DNA of 64,000 nucleotides from Ochotona curzoniae (lineage: Eukaryota; Chordata; Mammalia; Lagomorpha; Ochotonidae). Position 1 is the stretch's first letter, and each line of letters opens with the position of its first letter. The notes below the pieces were generated by a model, which was given only the letters and a program-made list of their open reading frames with translations, did not search any database and had not been told where the DNA came from. Shown one piece after another: positions 1-10,633 of the stretch. Position numbers and translations under genes: made by a program. The stretch lies in contig NW_024465777.1 in NCBI RefSeq assembly GCF_017591425.1, forward strand, positions 6,014,001-6,078,000, read 5' to 3'.

Positions 1-61
1 TGAATAGTTCAGACTGGGGGAGTAACAAATTGGGAGTAAGCAATCGGGAAGGGGGTGTGTG

Positions 62-321
62 TGTTAAAATTTATTTGGCAGGCAGAGTTATAGAGAGAAA
101 CAGAAAGATCTTTCATCCATTTATTCACTCCCCAAATGGCCGCAGTGGCCAGAGCTGGACTGAGCAGGTCTGCCCGTGGGCACAGGAGCCTGAGCACTTG
201 TGTCATCTTCAGCTGCTTTTCTGGCTGTGCTACCCAGGAGCTAGATTGGAAGTGGAACAGCCAGGAGTTGAAGAGGTGCCCGTGTAGGATTCCAGTGCCA
301 CAGGCAGTGGCTTTACAGCAT
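62..321 (-). mobile_element. Old CSINE, antisense
   Basis: Reads in reverse from a weak A-tail (TTAAAATTTATTTGG) through AAGATCTTTCATCC and the GGGAGCTGG block equivalents to a diverged head near 320. No clear TSD. Confidence 0.65.
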
Positions 322-380
322 TGTCCAAGTTTTGTTTTGTTTTTTTTTAAGCATGATATGTATGTATACATTATTAGATT

Positions 381-676
381 TCTATTTTTTTTTAATTTGC
401 TTATTTTTATTGCAAAGTTAGATATACAGAGAGGAGGAAAGACAGAGAGGAAGATCTTCCACCCGATGACACTCCCCAAGTGACCGCAATGGCCGGTGCT
501 GCGCCAATCTGAAGCCTGGAGCCAGGAACTTCCTGAAAGTCTCCCACGTGGGTGCAGGGTCCCAAGGCTTTGAGCCATCCTCTGCTGCTTTCCCAGGCCA
601 CAAGCAGGGAGCTGGATGGGAAGTAGAACAACCAGGGCTTGCAGATGGAGGATTAGCCTGTTGAGCTATGGAGCTG
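381..676 (-). mobile_element. CSINE, antisense
   Basis: T-rich start, ATATACAGAGAGGAGG, GAGGAAGATCTTCC, TCCCACGTGGGTGCAGGGTCCCAAGGCTTTG and CAAGCAGGGAGCTGGATGGG in order. The head end is diverged (GGATTAGCCTGTTGAGC). Confidence 0.85.
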
Positions 677-1139
677 CCCTCCCCCTCTGCCCCCCAGTTT
701 TTGTTTTATTTTTATATTTATTACAAAGGTAAGGGGATTGCAGACCCATGTGGAAAGGAGAGGATGCAGGTGGGTGAGAAACAGGTTTGCATTTTCCCTC
801 CTGTGCCCACAGAGGTGGGGAGGAGCGGGAGAAGGTGCCCTGCTTGTTGTCAGACCACATCAGTGCCAGCGGATGGAAATGGTCTTCGGATGTCTCCTTA
901 GAGACCCAGAGTGGGGGAGGAGTGCTCAGAGGGCTTTGCTTTAGTGGTCTTGATTGTTCTGACAAATCGCACCAGAGGTGAGAGAATCTTTCCGTGGCCT
1001 ATTAGCTGTCGATGTCTGCTTCAGTGAGCTCAGACTTGGGTGCTTGCTGTAAACCTGGCCTGGAGTGTTCAACCTGCCCTTCTTTCTGCCCTTTGAAGAA
1101 GCACTCAGACAGTCTTCTGTTGTCTTTTTTTTTTTTTTT

Positions 1140-1302
1140 CTATGCTAGGTATATACATGCAATGAATGAATCCCAATTGAACTTCAACTGCGAATATACA
1201 GCAAGGTGAAGGAATCCACCATGGGGGTAGGGTTGTGCGAGGGGTAGGGGGAATCCCAGTGCCTGCAAAACTGTGTCACGTAATACAATGTAATTAAAAC
1301 AA
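1140..1302 (+). mobile_element. L1 3'-end fragment, sense
   Basis: Contains a purine-rich stretch (GGGGGTAGGGTTGTGCGAGG) and ends CACGTAATACAATGTAATTAAAAC. This looks like the 3' tip of lagomorph L1 as I recall it. It sits between a T15 run (1124-1139) and the CSINE at 1303, inside copy A of the long retroelement. Confidence 0.5.
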
Positions 1303-1602
1303 AAGGATTTTTATTTTTTATTGGAAAGTCAGATTTGCAGAGAAAAGATCTTCCATTTGCTGGTTCACTCTGCATGTGACCTCACTGGCTGGAGCCAAGA
1401 TGATCTGAAGCCAGGAGTCCCAAACCTCTTCCGGGTCTTCCAACTTGGTGCAAGGTCCCAAAGCCTGCATCACCCTCAACTGCTTTCCCAGGCTACAGGG
1501 AGCTGGATGGGAAGTGGAGCAGTCGGAATACCAACTGGTGCCCACATGGGATTGGGCATGTGCAAGACAAGGACTTTCGCACTAGGCTACCGTGCTGGGC
1601 CC
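1303..1602 (-). mobile_element. CSINE, antisense, full length
   Basis: TTTTTATTGGAAAGTCAGATT at the tail end and CTAGGCTACCGTGCTGGGCCC at the head end. TCTGTTGT precedes the T15 run (from about 1115) and recurs after the SINE (about 1603), so the L1 fragment and SINE may have entered as one block. Confidence 0.85.
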
Positions 1603-2059
1603 TCTGTTGTTTAGATAAGCCTGCTGTCTGGTCTTTCGTGTGCATTTGAGTATATTCTCTATTCTTGCATGGGAGTCAGTAACTGAGCTGGCCCAGTTCT
1701 GCAATATGTGCTCCGTGATCCAACCACGTGTCTGTGGTATTTTCCCTGAGGTTGGGGGGCCCCTAAGAAATCCCCCTGGAGGTCCTCAGACCGAGGGCCT
1801 AATTTTCATGAGTGCCATGAAAGCTGGTGCTGGTGTGGTGGCCAGGTCCAGCCGGCTCCCTGTGCCAGCTCAACTGTTTAGTCAGTCCCCAACCTCAAAA
1901 AATAAGTGATTTTTACAAAGTGAAATATATAGTGCAGCAGTTCTGGAAACCAGATTCCCTCCCTCCCTCCTTCCCTCCGTCCTGTGGGTATTTCTTGTTC
2001 TTTGCTCATTGGCCTCCCTGGAGTAAACTTGTAAATCCTGCGTTTGTCCTGTGTAGCTG

Positions 2060-2480
2060 CTGAAGTCTCTGCTTGGGTGGCCTAGAGGTGCTCCGGCCAG
2101 CAGGGCCAGCAGAGCCAGTAACGTGGGCAGGTGGACAGGGAGAGGGTCTGGGGATGAAGCACCGACAGATCAGTGATGGTACAAGTCTATTGCTGCCTCA
2201 CCTCTCCTTATATACTCTTCCCCCCAACTCCTAATTTAACCAGGAAATTGGACACAGACGAGTCCAATTAGTCTAGGTGTTTTTAGCTACAAGCCCAGTT
2301 CCTGTTCCTGCCCAGCCCGACCAGTGCTAATCAACTCCTTAGCCCACAACATAGTGGTTAGTATTACAATAATTAGACAAAGATTTCTTTAAGTGTCTTG
2401 GATAAGTACATTAGCCTTTGAGGCCTTCTGCCTGGGTCTGCGAGGAGAGTGTGTTCAGATTACCGGGAATGCTCATGTGT
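2060..2480 (-). mobile_element. LTR-like sequence with antisense TATA box (candidate)
   Basis: Read on the minus strand, an A-rich and then C/T-rich stretch leads to GAGTATATAAGGAGAGG near 2200-2220. It continues into a GC-rich region (CTGGCCCTGCTGGCCGGAGC). This U3-TATA-R arrangement suggests a solo LTR. I could not define TG...CA ends or a TSD, and no internal retroviral sequence adjoins, so the call is tentative. Confidence 0.35.
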
Positions 2481-2539
2481 CAGAGCTTTTTGCAAAAAAA
2501 AAAAAAAAAAACAAAAAAAACCCTAAGATTTATTTATGT

Positions 2540-2846
2540 GGGCCCAGCGCGGTAGCCTAGTGGTTAAAGTCCTTGCCTTGCATGTGCCGGGATCCCATAA
2601 TGGGCACCTGTTTGTATCCTGGCGGCTCCACTTCCCTTCCAGCTCCCTTCCTGTAGCCTGGGAAAGGGCCCAAGGTTTTGGGACCCTTCACCCACGAAGG
2701 AGACACGGAGGAGGCTCCTGGCTTCGAATTAGCTCAGCTCCAGCCCCAGCTGTTGCAGCCACTTGGGGAGTGAACCAATGGATGAACCATCTTTCTCTGT
2801 ATCTCCTTCTCTTTGTGAATCTGACTTTAAATCTTAAATACATCTT
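2540..2846 (+). mobile_element. CSINE, sense, full length
   Basis: Begins GGGCCCAGCGCGGTAGCC, with A box TAGCCTAGTGG. Ends CTGACTTTAAATCTTAAATAC before a run of T from the next element. The B box is degraded (GTTTGTATCCTGG). Confidence 0.9.
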
Positions 2847-3078
2847 TTTTTTTTTTTTTTTTTTTTTCTGAAAGGCAGAGTTACAGGCCACAAGGGCTGG
2901 AGCTGGGCTGGTCTGAAGCCAGGAGCCTCCTCTAAGCCTGTACACTAGTGCAAGCACCTGGGCCTGCAGCAGAGAACCAGACAGGAAGTGGAGCCGCTGG
3001 TACCCAAACTGGTATGCTGTACGGGTGCCAACACTGTGGGAGGCAGCCTCACCTGTCACAACACAGCGCCCCCATCAG
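2847..3078 (-). mobile_element. Old CSINE, antisense, abutting the previous one tail to tail
   Basis: A long T run (about 2846-2868) then GAAAGGCAGAGTTACAG, GAGCCGCTGGTACCC and a diverged head. The two SINEs share a poly(A)/poly(T) junction. Confidence 0.7.
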
Positions 3079-3083
3079 AGCTT

Positions 3084-3378
3084 TTTAAGATTTGTTTTTT
3101 ATTTGAAAGGCAGATTTACAGAGAGGAGAGGCAGAAAGAAAGTCCTTCTGTCCACAGGTTTATTTGCCAAGTGGCTACAATAGCCAAAGCTGAGCCAATC
3201 CAAAGCCAGGAGCTTCTTCCACATCTCCCTCAGGGGTGTGGGGTCTCAGGGTTTTGGGCCATCCTCTACTGCTTTCCCAGGCCACAAGCAGGAAGCTGGA
3301 TGGGAAGTGGAGGAGCCAGGATATGAACCCCGGGTGCATGCAAGGTTAGGATATAGCTAGTGAGCCAACTCAGTGGGC
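3084..3378 (-). mobile_element. CSINE, antisense
   Basis: TTTTTAAGATTTGTTTTTTATTTG start; GGGCCATCCTCTACTGC and GGAAGCTGGATGGGAAG blocks; head ends CTCAGTGGGCCC at 3379. The target word CAGAGCTT flanks it (3075 and 3384) and also precedes the cluster at 2481. Confidence 0.85.
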
Positions 3379-3389
3379 CCCCAGCAGAG

Positions 3390-3745
3390 CTTGTTAAAGC
3401 CCTCTGTAGACAAGCTTTGCCATGTGACAGGTAAAGCTGCTGTAAAGAATGCCTGATTTGCTTCCTGCTACTGTGTTCCCTGGGAGAGCGCAGGGGAGTC
3501 CTTCCCACCCCACCCTCCAATACCTGGATGACATTCAGGCTCGCTTTTTATGGCCCAGGTGACCCTTGCAGGTTTTGAGGAGGAATGACCCCAGGAATGG
3601 CAGCTCTCTTGCTCTCTCTGTGGTGTTTCACACCTGTTCTGCTTCCAGCTGTGCTTGCCAGGCTGCTGTTTGTCACTTTATGAGTTTTGTTTTGAATGCT
3701 GCAAAGAACTGGGGAGAGGGAGATAGGAATCCAACAAGCTAAAAT
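3390..3745. other. Unique intronic or flanking sequence
   Basis: No repeat or exon recognised. Moderate G+C with TCTCTTGCTCTCTCTG near 3605. Confidence 0.5.
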
Positions 3746-3749
3746 ACTG

Positions 3750-4665
3750 AAGCTCTTTATTCCTGTCAGAATTCAGCCATGTTTTCTTTAAGCTTTGTAA
3801 AGTGTACATAACAATTTACTATTTTAACCATGCAGCTCAGCAGCATTAATTATGCAGCCTTTGCCACCTTCCATTTCTAACACTTTTTAATCTTACCAAA
3901 GTGAAACTGAATTCATTCAGCAGTAACTCTCCATCCTAACTTGTCACGCCCCTGGAAGCCTCCATTCTACTTTTTGTCCATATTAGTTTGACTACTTACT
4001 TTTATGTGCCTTGTATTAGTGGAATCATACATGCTTCTCCTGCTGTTTCTGTCTTCATTGTTCATTGATGTAGCAGCTCAAGTCCAAATTTTATTCCTTT
4101 TAAAGGGTAAATAAAGGGTAAATAGCATTGTCTTGTATGTATGTGCTACATTTTGCTTATTCAATAAAAGTGGATTGTTCCTAACCTTTGGCTAATGGCA
4201 GGCAAACTGTTACGAACATTTGTTTGTTTTCTCAGAAATGTGGGTTTCTTTTGTTTTTGCCTTTTATTTGTTTTGTTTTCTAAGGCAGAGAGAGAGACAC
4301 ACAGAGAATGCCCTCGGTGGCTAGGGGATAGGCAAGGGATGAGCAGCACCTAGGGCACACTCGCGTCTCCGTGATGGAGGTAGGAACCCAGCTGCTTGAG
4401 CCATTACCTCTGCCTCCCAGCCAGAGGCAGGGAATGGAAGTCATGCAGGTCCTTGAATGTGGGGCGTGGTATCTGAACCTGCGTTGTTATTTCTTTTGAG
4501 TATATACCTGGCAGTATAATTGTTGTGTTTACTTTTCTGAGGAATTGCAGAACTCTCTTCCAAATTTGCTGTAACATTTTACATTCCATCTTAAAGAGTA
4601 TGAAGTATGATCTCACTGTTATTTTCATTTGCATATTTCTGCATAATAATGTTGGGGATCTTTTT
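3750..4665 (-). mobile_element. Ancient L1M 3' end, antisense, split by a SINE
   Basis: The + strand reads the familiar reverse complement of old mammalian L1 tails: AACCATGCAGCTCAGCAGCATTAAT, then CTTACCAAAGTGAAACTG, CCATTCTACTTTTTGTCC, TTAGTGGAATCATAC, TTGTATGTATGTGCTACATTTTG, GAGTATATACCTGGCAGTATAATTG and CATTTTACATTCCATC in the correct order. A short duplication of AAAGGGTAAATA is seen near 4100. The run breaks at about 4235-4480. Confidence 0.75.
4235..4482 (-). mobile_element. Old SINE-like insertion inside the L1M copy
   Basis: Starts TTTTGTTTTCTAAGGCAGAGAGAGAG and runs to CCTTGAATGTGGGGCGTGG. L1M sequence is continuous on both sides. Family assignment is weak because most CSINE landmarks are gone. 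Confidence 0.4.
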
Positions 4666-4987
4666 CTTTTTTTTAAGACTTATTTATATGCAAAAGGCAG
4701 ATTGACACAGAGAGGAGAGACAGATCTTCCATCTGCTGATTCACTCCCCAAATGACTGCAGTGTTTGAAGCTAAGTCAGTCCAAAGCCAGAAGGCAAGAT
4801 CCTCCTCTGGGTCTCCCATGTGGGTGCAGGGTCCCAAGGCTTTGGGGCTGTCTTCCAACGGTTTCCCAGGCCACAAGCAGGGAGCTGGATGGGATGTGGA
4901 GCAGCTGAAACATGAACTAGTGCCCATAGGTGATGCCAGCATTTGTAGGCAGGGGATTAGCCGGTTGAGCCATTGTGCTAGCCGCGC
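4666..4987 (-). mobile_element. CSINE, antisense
   Basis: TTTTTTTTAAGACTTATTTATATGC tail end; CCCATGTGGGTGCAGGGTCCC and AAGCAGGGAGCTGGATGGG present; head end GGATTAGCCGGTTGAGCC. Confidence 0.87.
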
Positions 4988-4994
4988 TCCCCCT

Positions 4995-5171
4995 TTTGTT
5001 TTTTATTGTTATTTTTTATTTTAGTTTTTATTGGAAAGGCAGACATACAGAGAGAATAAGATCTTCTGTCCCCTGGTTTACTCCCCAAGTGGCTGCAGCG
5101 ACTGGAGGTGAGCCAATCCAAAGCCAGAAGCCAGGAGTTTCTTCCAGGTCTTCCATGCGGGTGCATCATCC
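4995..5171 (-). mobile_element. CSINE, antisense, 5'-truncated
   Basis: Retains the tail and TCTTCTGTCCCCTGG through TCTTCCATGCGGGTGCA, then stops. The head, with the promoter boxes, is missing. Confidence 0.75.
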
Positions 5172-5390
5172 CCCATTTGGTTAGTCATAGTGGTTTACTT
5201 ACTGGATTGGCCCAGAATTTTACTCCTGAAGGAGCTAAATCTAGCTCTTCAGGCTAGGCTTTCCCAGTTGACTGAACTCCCAGAAGTGGGGAAGAGAGTG
5301 TTAGTAGGTGCTCAGGTGCATCAGCTGGGTCCCAAGCATATCAAGCGTGGTCCTCATTGCTCCGATATGAAACAGCAGCCCTACCTTTTA

Positions 5391-5640
5391 AAACAAAATG
5401 TTCATTTTCATTGTGTTTGAAAGAGAGACAGAAACATAAATCTTTTATCCATTGGTTCCTTCTGCAAATGCTTACTGCCACCAGTGCTGGGTCAGTCCGG
5501 AGCCTGGAGATGGAAACTCGGTCCTGGTCTCCCATGTGACAGGGACAGAAGTACTTGATCCATTGGTCCTACCAAACACTGATGAAAGATACAGGCATCC
5601 CAAGTCATGACTTAATCACTGCACCGGATGTCTGCCCCGG
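5391..5640 (-). mobile_element. Old CSINE, antisense
   Basis: GTGTTTGAAAGAGAGACAG, ATTGGTTCCTTCTGC, TCTCCCATGTGACAGG and CAGGCATCCCAAG landmarks are recognisable but diverged. Confidence 0.6.
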
Positions 5641-5749
5641 CAACCTTACTTCCTGGCAATCGGGTTCAGTTGCTTCTGCCTTTTACGTATTCACTATAGC
5701 CCTGAGGGCAGGAATGGTAAACCTGCACATAGAATATTATCTAGTCCCG

Positions 5750-6068
5750 GGGCTCACCCGGTATATGGTTCAGTTGCTAATCCTCCTCCCTTCAAGCACC
5801 AGGATCTCATCTATGTACCAGTCTGTCCCAGCTGCTCCACTTCCCATCCAACTCCTTGCTTGTGGCTTGTGGATGGCCCAAAGCCTTGGGACCCTGCATC
5901 CTTGGGGGAAGACCTGGAAGAGGCTTCTGGCTCTTGGCTTTTGATTGACTCAGCTCTGGCCATTGTGACCTCTTGGGAAATGAACCAGCAGATGGAAGAT
6001 CTTTTTGTCTGTCCTTCTGTCTGTAAATCTGACTTTTCGAATGAAAATGCTTAAAACTTTTTTTTAAA
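5750..6068 (+). mobile_element. CSINE, sense
   Basis: Diverged head (GTATATGGTTCAGTTGC). Strong middle with CCAGCTGCTCCACTTCCC and AAGCCTTGGGACCCTGCA. Tail AATCTGACTTTTCGAATG. Confidence 0.8.
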
Positions 6069-6084
6069 GATTTCTGTATTGGAA

Positions 6085-6140
6085 AGTCTATCTCTTCCTG
6101 TGTGTAACTCTGCCTTTCAAATAAATACATCTTTTTAAAG
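6085..6140 (+). mobile_element. CSINE tail remnant
   Basis: Only CTCTTCCTGTGTGTAACTCTG-type sequence and CTTTCAAATAAATACATCTT remain. It is probably the 3' end of an older SINE into which the preceding copy inserted. Confidence 0.5.
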
Positions 6141-7076
6141 TACTTCCCCCAATTGACAAGTTAGCAGGAGGACTTTTTAAAAGGAGAAAGGGGAGTTGGG
6201 GGAGGTTAGAGAAGATAATGGATACAGCTAATTGATTGATGGACAGGTTCCCCAGGGTCTGCTGCAGTAACTGTCTTACTACTAATTAGGTGGAGGTTCC
6301 TTTGACGTAGAGCTGTTGGCTATAAATTCTTGACCAGGGAGTCAGGAATAGGAACTTGAACTGTTGCTTAGATGTGGAATCAAATGGTGGCTTAACATAC
6401 AGCTTCACAGCGCAGCTCATGTACACCTTTTGTGCTCTGTGGATGTCATGACAAATGATGGCTAATGTAAGATTACTGAATCTTTTTGTCTAGGTGTCAC
6501 TTAGTGTCTCCTTCATGTATGTTCATGGTGGACATTAACGTGTAATACCAAGGTCTTCACACTTGGTGTCCATTTCTGTGACCCGTGTCTCTCCCCAAGA
6601 CTTTTTAAATCTTAATGTCTAGTCTTTCTGGTTTTGTGAACCCGATAACATGTTAGGACATTTTCTTATGAATCTGCTTATGTTCTAATCTCAGCCATCT
6701 CTTTGTCCACATAAGCTGGGCAGTCGAGTGTCCTGCTTAAAGCTCTGTGTTAGGAGAGGTTTTCCTTCCCTGCCCCTCAGTGCTGCTCTCTTGAGTGGGG
6801 CTGCAGCACAGTCATTGTCCATTTCTGGTTTGTACCAGCAAGGCCAAACGTATATACTAAGAAGGATTGGTGGGTTTGAGATATCAACTCATGCTTATAC
6901 CTCCTGGTCCCACTTGTGCTTGGACATGTGTGTCTATTTTATGCTGGAGTATTGCTGATCTTACACAGCGCAGATCATGCTGAGTGGAGGAATGGTCCCT
7001 GCTGCCACATGATGAAGTTCTTTGCATTTACTAGGCCTGATAGTATGCCAGGAGGTTGAGGTGTTTGTGTGTGTGT
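6141..7076. other. Unique sequence
   Basis: About 0.9 kb without a recognised repeat. A GT run (GTGTTTGTGTGTGTGTTT) near 7060 precedes the next SINE. The frame at 6728-6958 has no splice context that I would trust. Confidence 0.5.
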
Positions 7077-7373
7077 TTAAGATTTGTTTGTTTATTTGAA
7101 GAACAGTGACAGGAGAGGAAAGGACAGAAATACACAGGTATTTTTCACTGGTTCACTCACCAAAGGACCACAACAGCCAGATCTGGGTCAGGCGGAAACC
7201 AGGAGCCAGGAACTCCATCTGTGTGTCTCCCATGGGTGGCAGGGAGCTAAGTACGTGAGCCATCCTCTGCTGCCTCTTTGGCACGTTAGCAGGAGTGCTG
7301 CAGTAACATGCAGAGATGCTGGGACTTGAACCAGCTCTCTGATAGAGATGTGGAAGCCCCAGTAACTTGGGCC
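7077..7373 (-). mobile_element. Old CSINE, antisense
   Basis: TTTAAGATTTGTTTGTTTATTTG, ACTGGTTCACTCACC, GCCATCCTCTGCTGCC and GGGACTTGAACCAGC are in order. The head end is poorly conserved. Confidence 0.7.
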
Positions 7374-8488
7374 AGCCATGGCAGCCCCATGCCAAGATGT
7401 GTTTCACAGATAACACCCTTTTCCACTACAGGTGGGCATGGCTTTCCCTGAAGATGCAGGGGCTTGCCCTTACACCCCTAATACCATTGGGTCTGCTAGG
7501 TTGTTTGCCTCACCTCCGAACTCGGCAAAGTCCTTTCCTGTTCTCTACAACTCACAAAACCGTCTACTTTTTGTGTCACCCACTCTAAAGGTCAGGGTTA
7601 TGTTTTTACATATTGTGCTTCCCTCTTCTTGATAGGATGTGGTTACCTGGAGGCTGTTTTATGCCTCTGCTGATGGGATATTACAAACCTTACCGATGGA
7701 ATGAGTACTTGAGTCTTAGTGTTTTTTCTCACCCTCTGGAGAGCATGTATCTCATCCAGTATGCTCTTCACCTCTCCCTCATCTGGTCCAGTTAGCATGA
7801 TGTTATCAGTGCAATGGAGTTGCAGGAAATCTGACTGGTTGTATCTTTCAGGACTATATTATCGCAGAGGGTGAAAGAATGACAAAGTCCTTTAAATGTG
7901 TGCTACGATTGTATATGAATATAAATTGTTTTTGATCCTGTTTTTTTGAATTTGCTGTAATCTACTGCTTTCCTCCCAAATTTGTCTGGTTTCAATGGGG
8001 AGTAAAGTAAAACGTGAATTCTGCATCTCTCTATAGCCTTGATTTCTGCTGTTATACTGTCTCCATCCCTAAGCTACAACGTTTAGGGTGGAGAGCAGCA
8101 GCTTTGGAGTTTCCTTCTACTTGCCTTCCCCAGTGTGGTAACTCTTACCTTACAGCCCTACAACCAGAATAGGAGTTGCTCAAACTTCCAAGTTTGTCTA
8201 TCTCAATTTTACATTCCAGGACCACCAGGAAGGCCTATGGTGACCCTCTCTGAGCTTTAATTTAGTGCATTTATTTCCTGATTCTTGTAAGCTTATAGTG
8301 ATACTTCTAGAATCCAGATGTTAGTGCCAGCCAAACCTCAAAACATTAAAGTGCCCTTTTTTCTCCCCAGTTCATAGTTACGTAAATGAACAGCATAGAT
8401 AAAGCAATTTCTTATTTTGTATACCCAGTATATTTGGGTTGAGACTAAGTAAGAGCTCTGTGGTGTTGCCCACTCAAAAACTGTGACA
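7374..8488. other. Unique sequence
   Basis: 1.1 kb with no recognised repeat or exon. Open frames here are short and lack flanking splice sites with matching phase. Confidence 0.5.
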
Positions 8489-8806
8489 CGGGCCCAGCAT
8501 GATGGCCTAGTGGCTAAATCCTCACCTTGCATACACTGGGATCCCAACTGGGCACCGGTTCATGTCCCAGCTGCTCTACTTCCCGTCCATCTCCCTGCTT
8601 GTGGCCTGGGAAAGCAGTCGAGGACGGCCCAAAGCCTTGGGACCCTGCACCCATGTGGGATACCCGGAAGCAGCTCCTGGCTCTTGGCTTTGGATCAGCT
8701 TAACTCTGGTCTTTGCGGCCCACTTGGGGAGTGAACCAGCGGATTGAAGATCTTTGTCTCTCTGTAAATCTGACTTTCCACTGAAAATAAATAAATCTTA
8801 TTTTTA
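8489..8806 (+). mobile_element. CSINE, sense, full length
   Basis: GGGCCCAGCATGATGGCC head with B-box-like GGTTCATGTCCC, AAAGCAGTCGAGGACGGCCC, and tail CTGACTTTCCACTGAAAATAAATAAATC. Confidence 0.92.
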
Positions 8807-8999
8807 AAAATCTCTCAGAACTACAGATTTTTCTTGGAATTATTGTAACTTGGTGTTACAGGTAGCTTTGTTGGGTCATCTGATCTCCTTTGGACATTGG
8901 ATTCAGCCTGAAAGTTGCCTCAGTCTGGAAGGTGTGGGATCCTGAGTTTACTTTTAGCTGTAGAAGCAGAGCTCCGTTTCTCTGGTTTATACTTGAAGT

Positions 9000-9262
9000 C
9001 TTGCAGGAGCCGTGCTGTGCCAGGCTGAAGCCAAATCTAATACTCAGTGCTGCTCTTCAGGAGAGACACAGAGAAAAGATGTTCTATCTTCCATACGGGT
9101 GTCCGGGACCCAAGTTCTCTAGCCATCATATGCTGTCTCCCAAGTTATTCCTTAACAAGCAGCTGGAATTGGGAACAGATCCAGAACACAGGCCAGCTAC
9201 TGAGATACGGGATGCAGGCATCCCAACTGTGGTGGTAATCACTATGCCCTCAGGCTGCCATG
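9000..9262 (-). mobile_element. Very old CSINE, antisense
   Basis: AGAGACACAGAGAAAAG, GCAGCTGGAATTGGGAAC and GGATGCAGGCATCCCAAC are the only clear landmarks. The block order is partly scrambled at the left edge. Confidence 0.45.
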
Positions 9263-9274
9263 GGAACCAGATTT

Positions 9275-9600
9275 TTTAAGATTTATTTATTTTTGTTACA
9301 GAGTCAGATATACAGACAGGAGGAGAGACAGAGAGGAAGATCCTCCATCCATTGATTCACTCCCCAAGTGGCCACAACGGCTGGAGCTTAGCCAGTACAA
9401 GGCCAGGAGCCTGGAGCTTCATCTGGGTCTGCCACGCAGGTGCAGGGATCCAAGACCCCGGACCATCCTTCACTGCTTTCCCAGGCCCCAAGCAGGGAGC
9501 TGGATGGGAAGCAGGGCTTCTGGGATTATAACCGGTGCCTATATGGGTTCCTGTACATGCAAGGCGAGGACTTTAGCCACTAGGCTATCATGTCAGGCCC
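9275..9600 (-). mobile_element. CSINE, antisense, full length
   Basis: Tail AAGATTTATTTATTTTTG at left, head CTAGGCTATCATGTCAGGCCC at right. Flanked by GGAACCAG on both sides (about 9266 and 9601), a target-site duplication. Confidence 0.92.
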
Positions 9601-9771
9601 AGGAACCAGTATTTTATTATCGGCATGACTGCCCTTTGCATTTTGATCTGCCCTAGTTGAATAAAGTAGTCTTCTTATTGGCTGGCTGTTTTGTCTCTAG
9701 TGTCATGTCCTGTTGACTGTTTCCATAAGTCTGTAAATCTCTGAACTACCTGGGGTCATTATGGTAATTGT

Positions 9772-10067
9772 GACCACTTGAAAGACAGATTTTACAGAGA
9801 AGGAGAGACACAGACAAAGATGTTCCATCTCTTGGTTTATTCTCAAAATGGCCACAGTGGCTGGAGCTGGGCCAATCAGAAGCTGGGAACCAGGAGCTTC
9901 TTCTGGATCTCCCATGTGAGTGCAGGTGCCCAAGGATTCATTCCATCTTCCTCTGCTTTCCTCGGCCCTAAGCAGGGAGCTGGATGGGAAATAGAGCAGC
10001 TGGGATACAAGCCAGGGTGACAGCTCCACAAGTGGAGGCTTAGATTGCAGTGCCATGATGTCAGCCT
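9772..10067 (-). mobile_element. CSINE, antisense, tail-less
   Basis: Starts directly at GAAAGACAGATTTTACAGAG without a T run. TTCCATCTCTTGG to AAGCAGGGAGCTGGATGGG is conserved; the head is diverged. Confidence 0.8.
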
Positions 10068-10081
10068 CAGTAAACTTAGTT

Positions 10082-10412
10082 GTTTTTTTTCTTAAGATTT
10101 ATTTATTTTTATTTTAAAGTCAGTTTTACGGAGAGAAGGACAGACAGAAAAATCTTCCATCTGCTAGTTTACTCCCAAAGTGGCCGTAACAGCCAGACCT
10201 GAACCAATCCAAAGTCAGGAGCAAGGAACTTCTTCCGGGTCTCCCTCAGGGGTGCAGGATCCCAAGGCAATGGGCCATCCTCCCCTGCTTTCCCAGGTCA
10301 TAAGCAAGGAGCTGGGTGGGAAGTGGAGCAGCCAGGACATGAACTGGTGCCCATATAGGATCCCAATGCATACAAGGCAAGGACTTTAGCCAATAGACTA
10401 CTGTGCCAGGCC
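10082..10412 (-). mobile_element. CSINE, antisense, full length with TSD
   Basis: Bounded by CAGTAAACTTAGTT (10068-10081) and CAGTAAGCTTAGTT (10413-10426), one mismatch in 14. Head reads CAATAGACTACTGTGCCAGGCC. Confidence 0.94.
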
Positions 10413-10633
10413 CAGTAAGCTTAGTTTTATATCGGTCCTTCCTGTGGATGAAAATGACTGTTAAACTTAATGATGCTAGTATCTGTAACCAGCATATTTC
10501 TTTTGGTCTTTTCCCATTCCTTTCAAAGAACATAACATTTGAAGTATTTTCTGACCAGATTTTGTGCCTCTGCTTCTGCCTGCTTTCTTCCTGAGCCTTT
10601 GAATCCTTCCTCCACTATGCACAGCACAGGATT

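Larger units (their letters stand above)
690..1910 (-). mobile_element. Antisense LINE-type 3'-UTR retroelement, copy A, interrupted
   Basis: It begins after a T-rich run with TTATTTTTATATTTATTACAAAGG. It then matches the copies at 10634 and 51338 in order: CAGGTGGGTG, TGGGGGAGGA, TTTTGATTGTTCTGA and GGTTGAGAAATCTTT-like motifs. The match stops near 1117 and resumes at about 1612 with CATTTGAGTATATTCTC and CCTGAGGTTGGGG. The middle is occupied by a separate L1 3' end and a CSINE. I read it as a long, antisense L1 3' UTR of a lagomorph family; an LTR origin is less likely because copies share a T-rich left end. Confidence 0.5.

Noticed and set aside
1124..1139. Poly(T) runs as transcription terminators
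   Set aside because: They are reversed poly(A) tails of retroelements; pol III termination there would be incidental.
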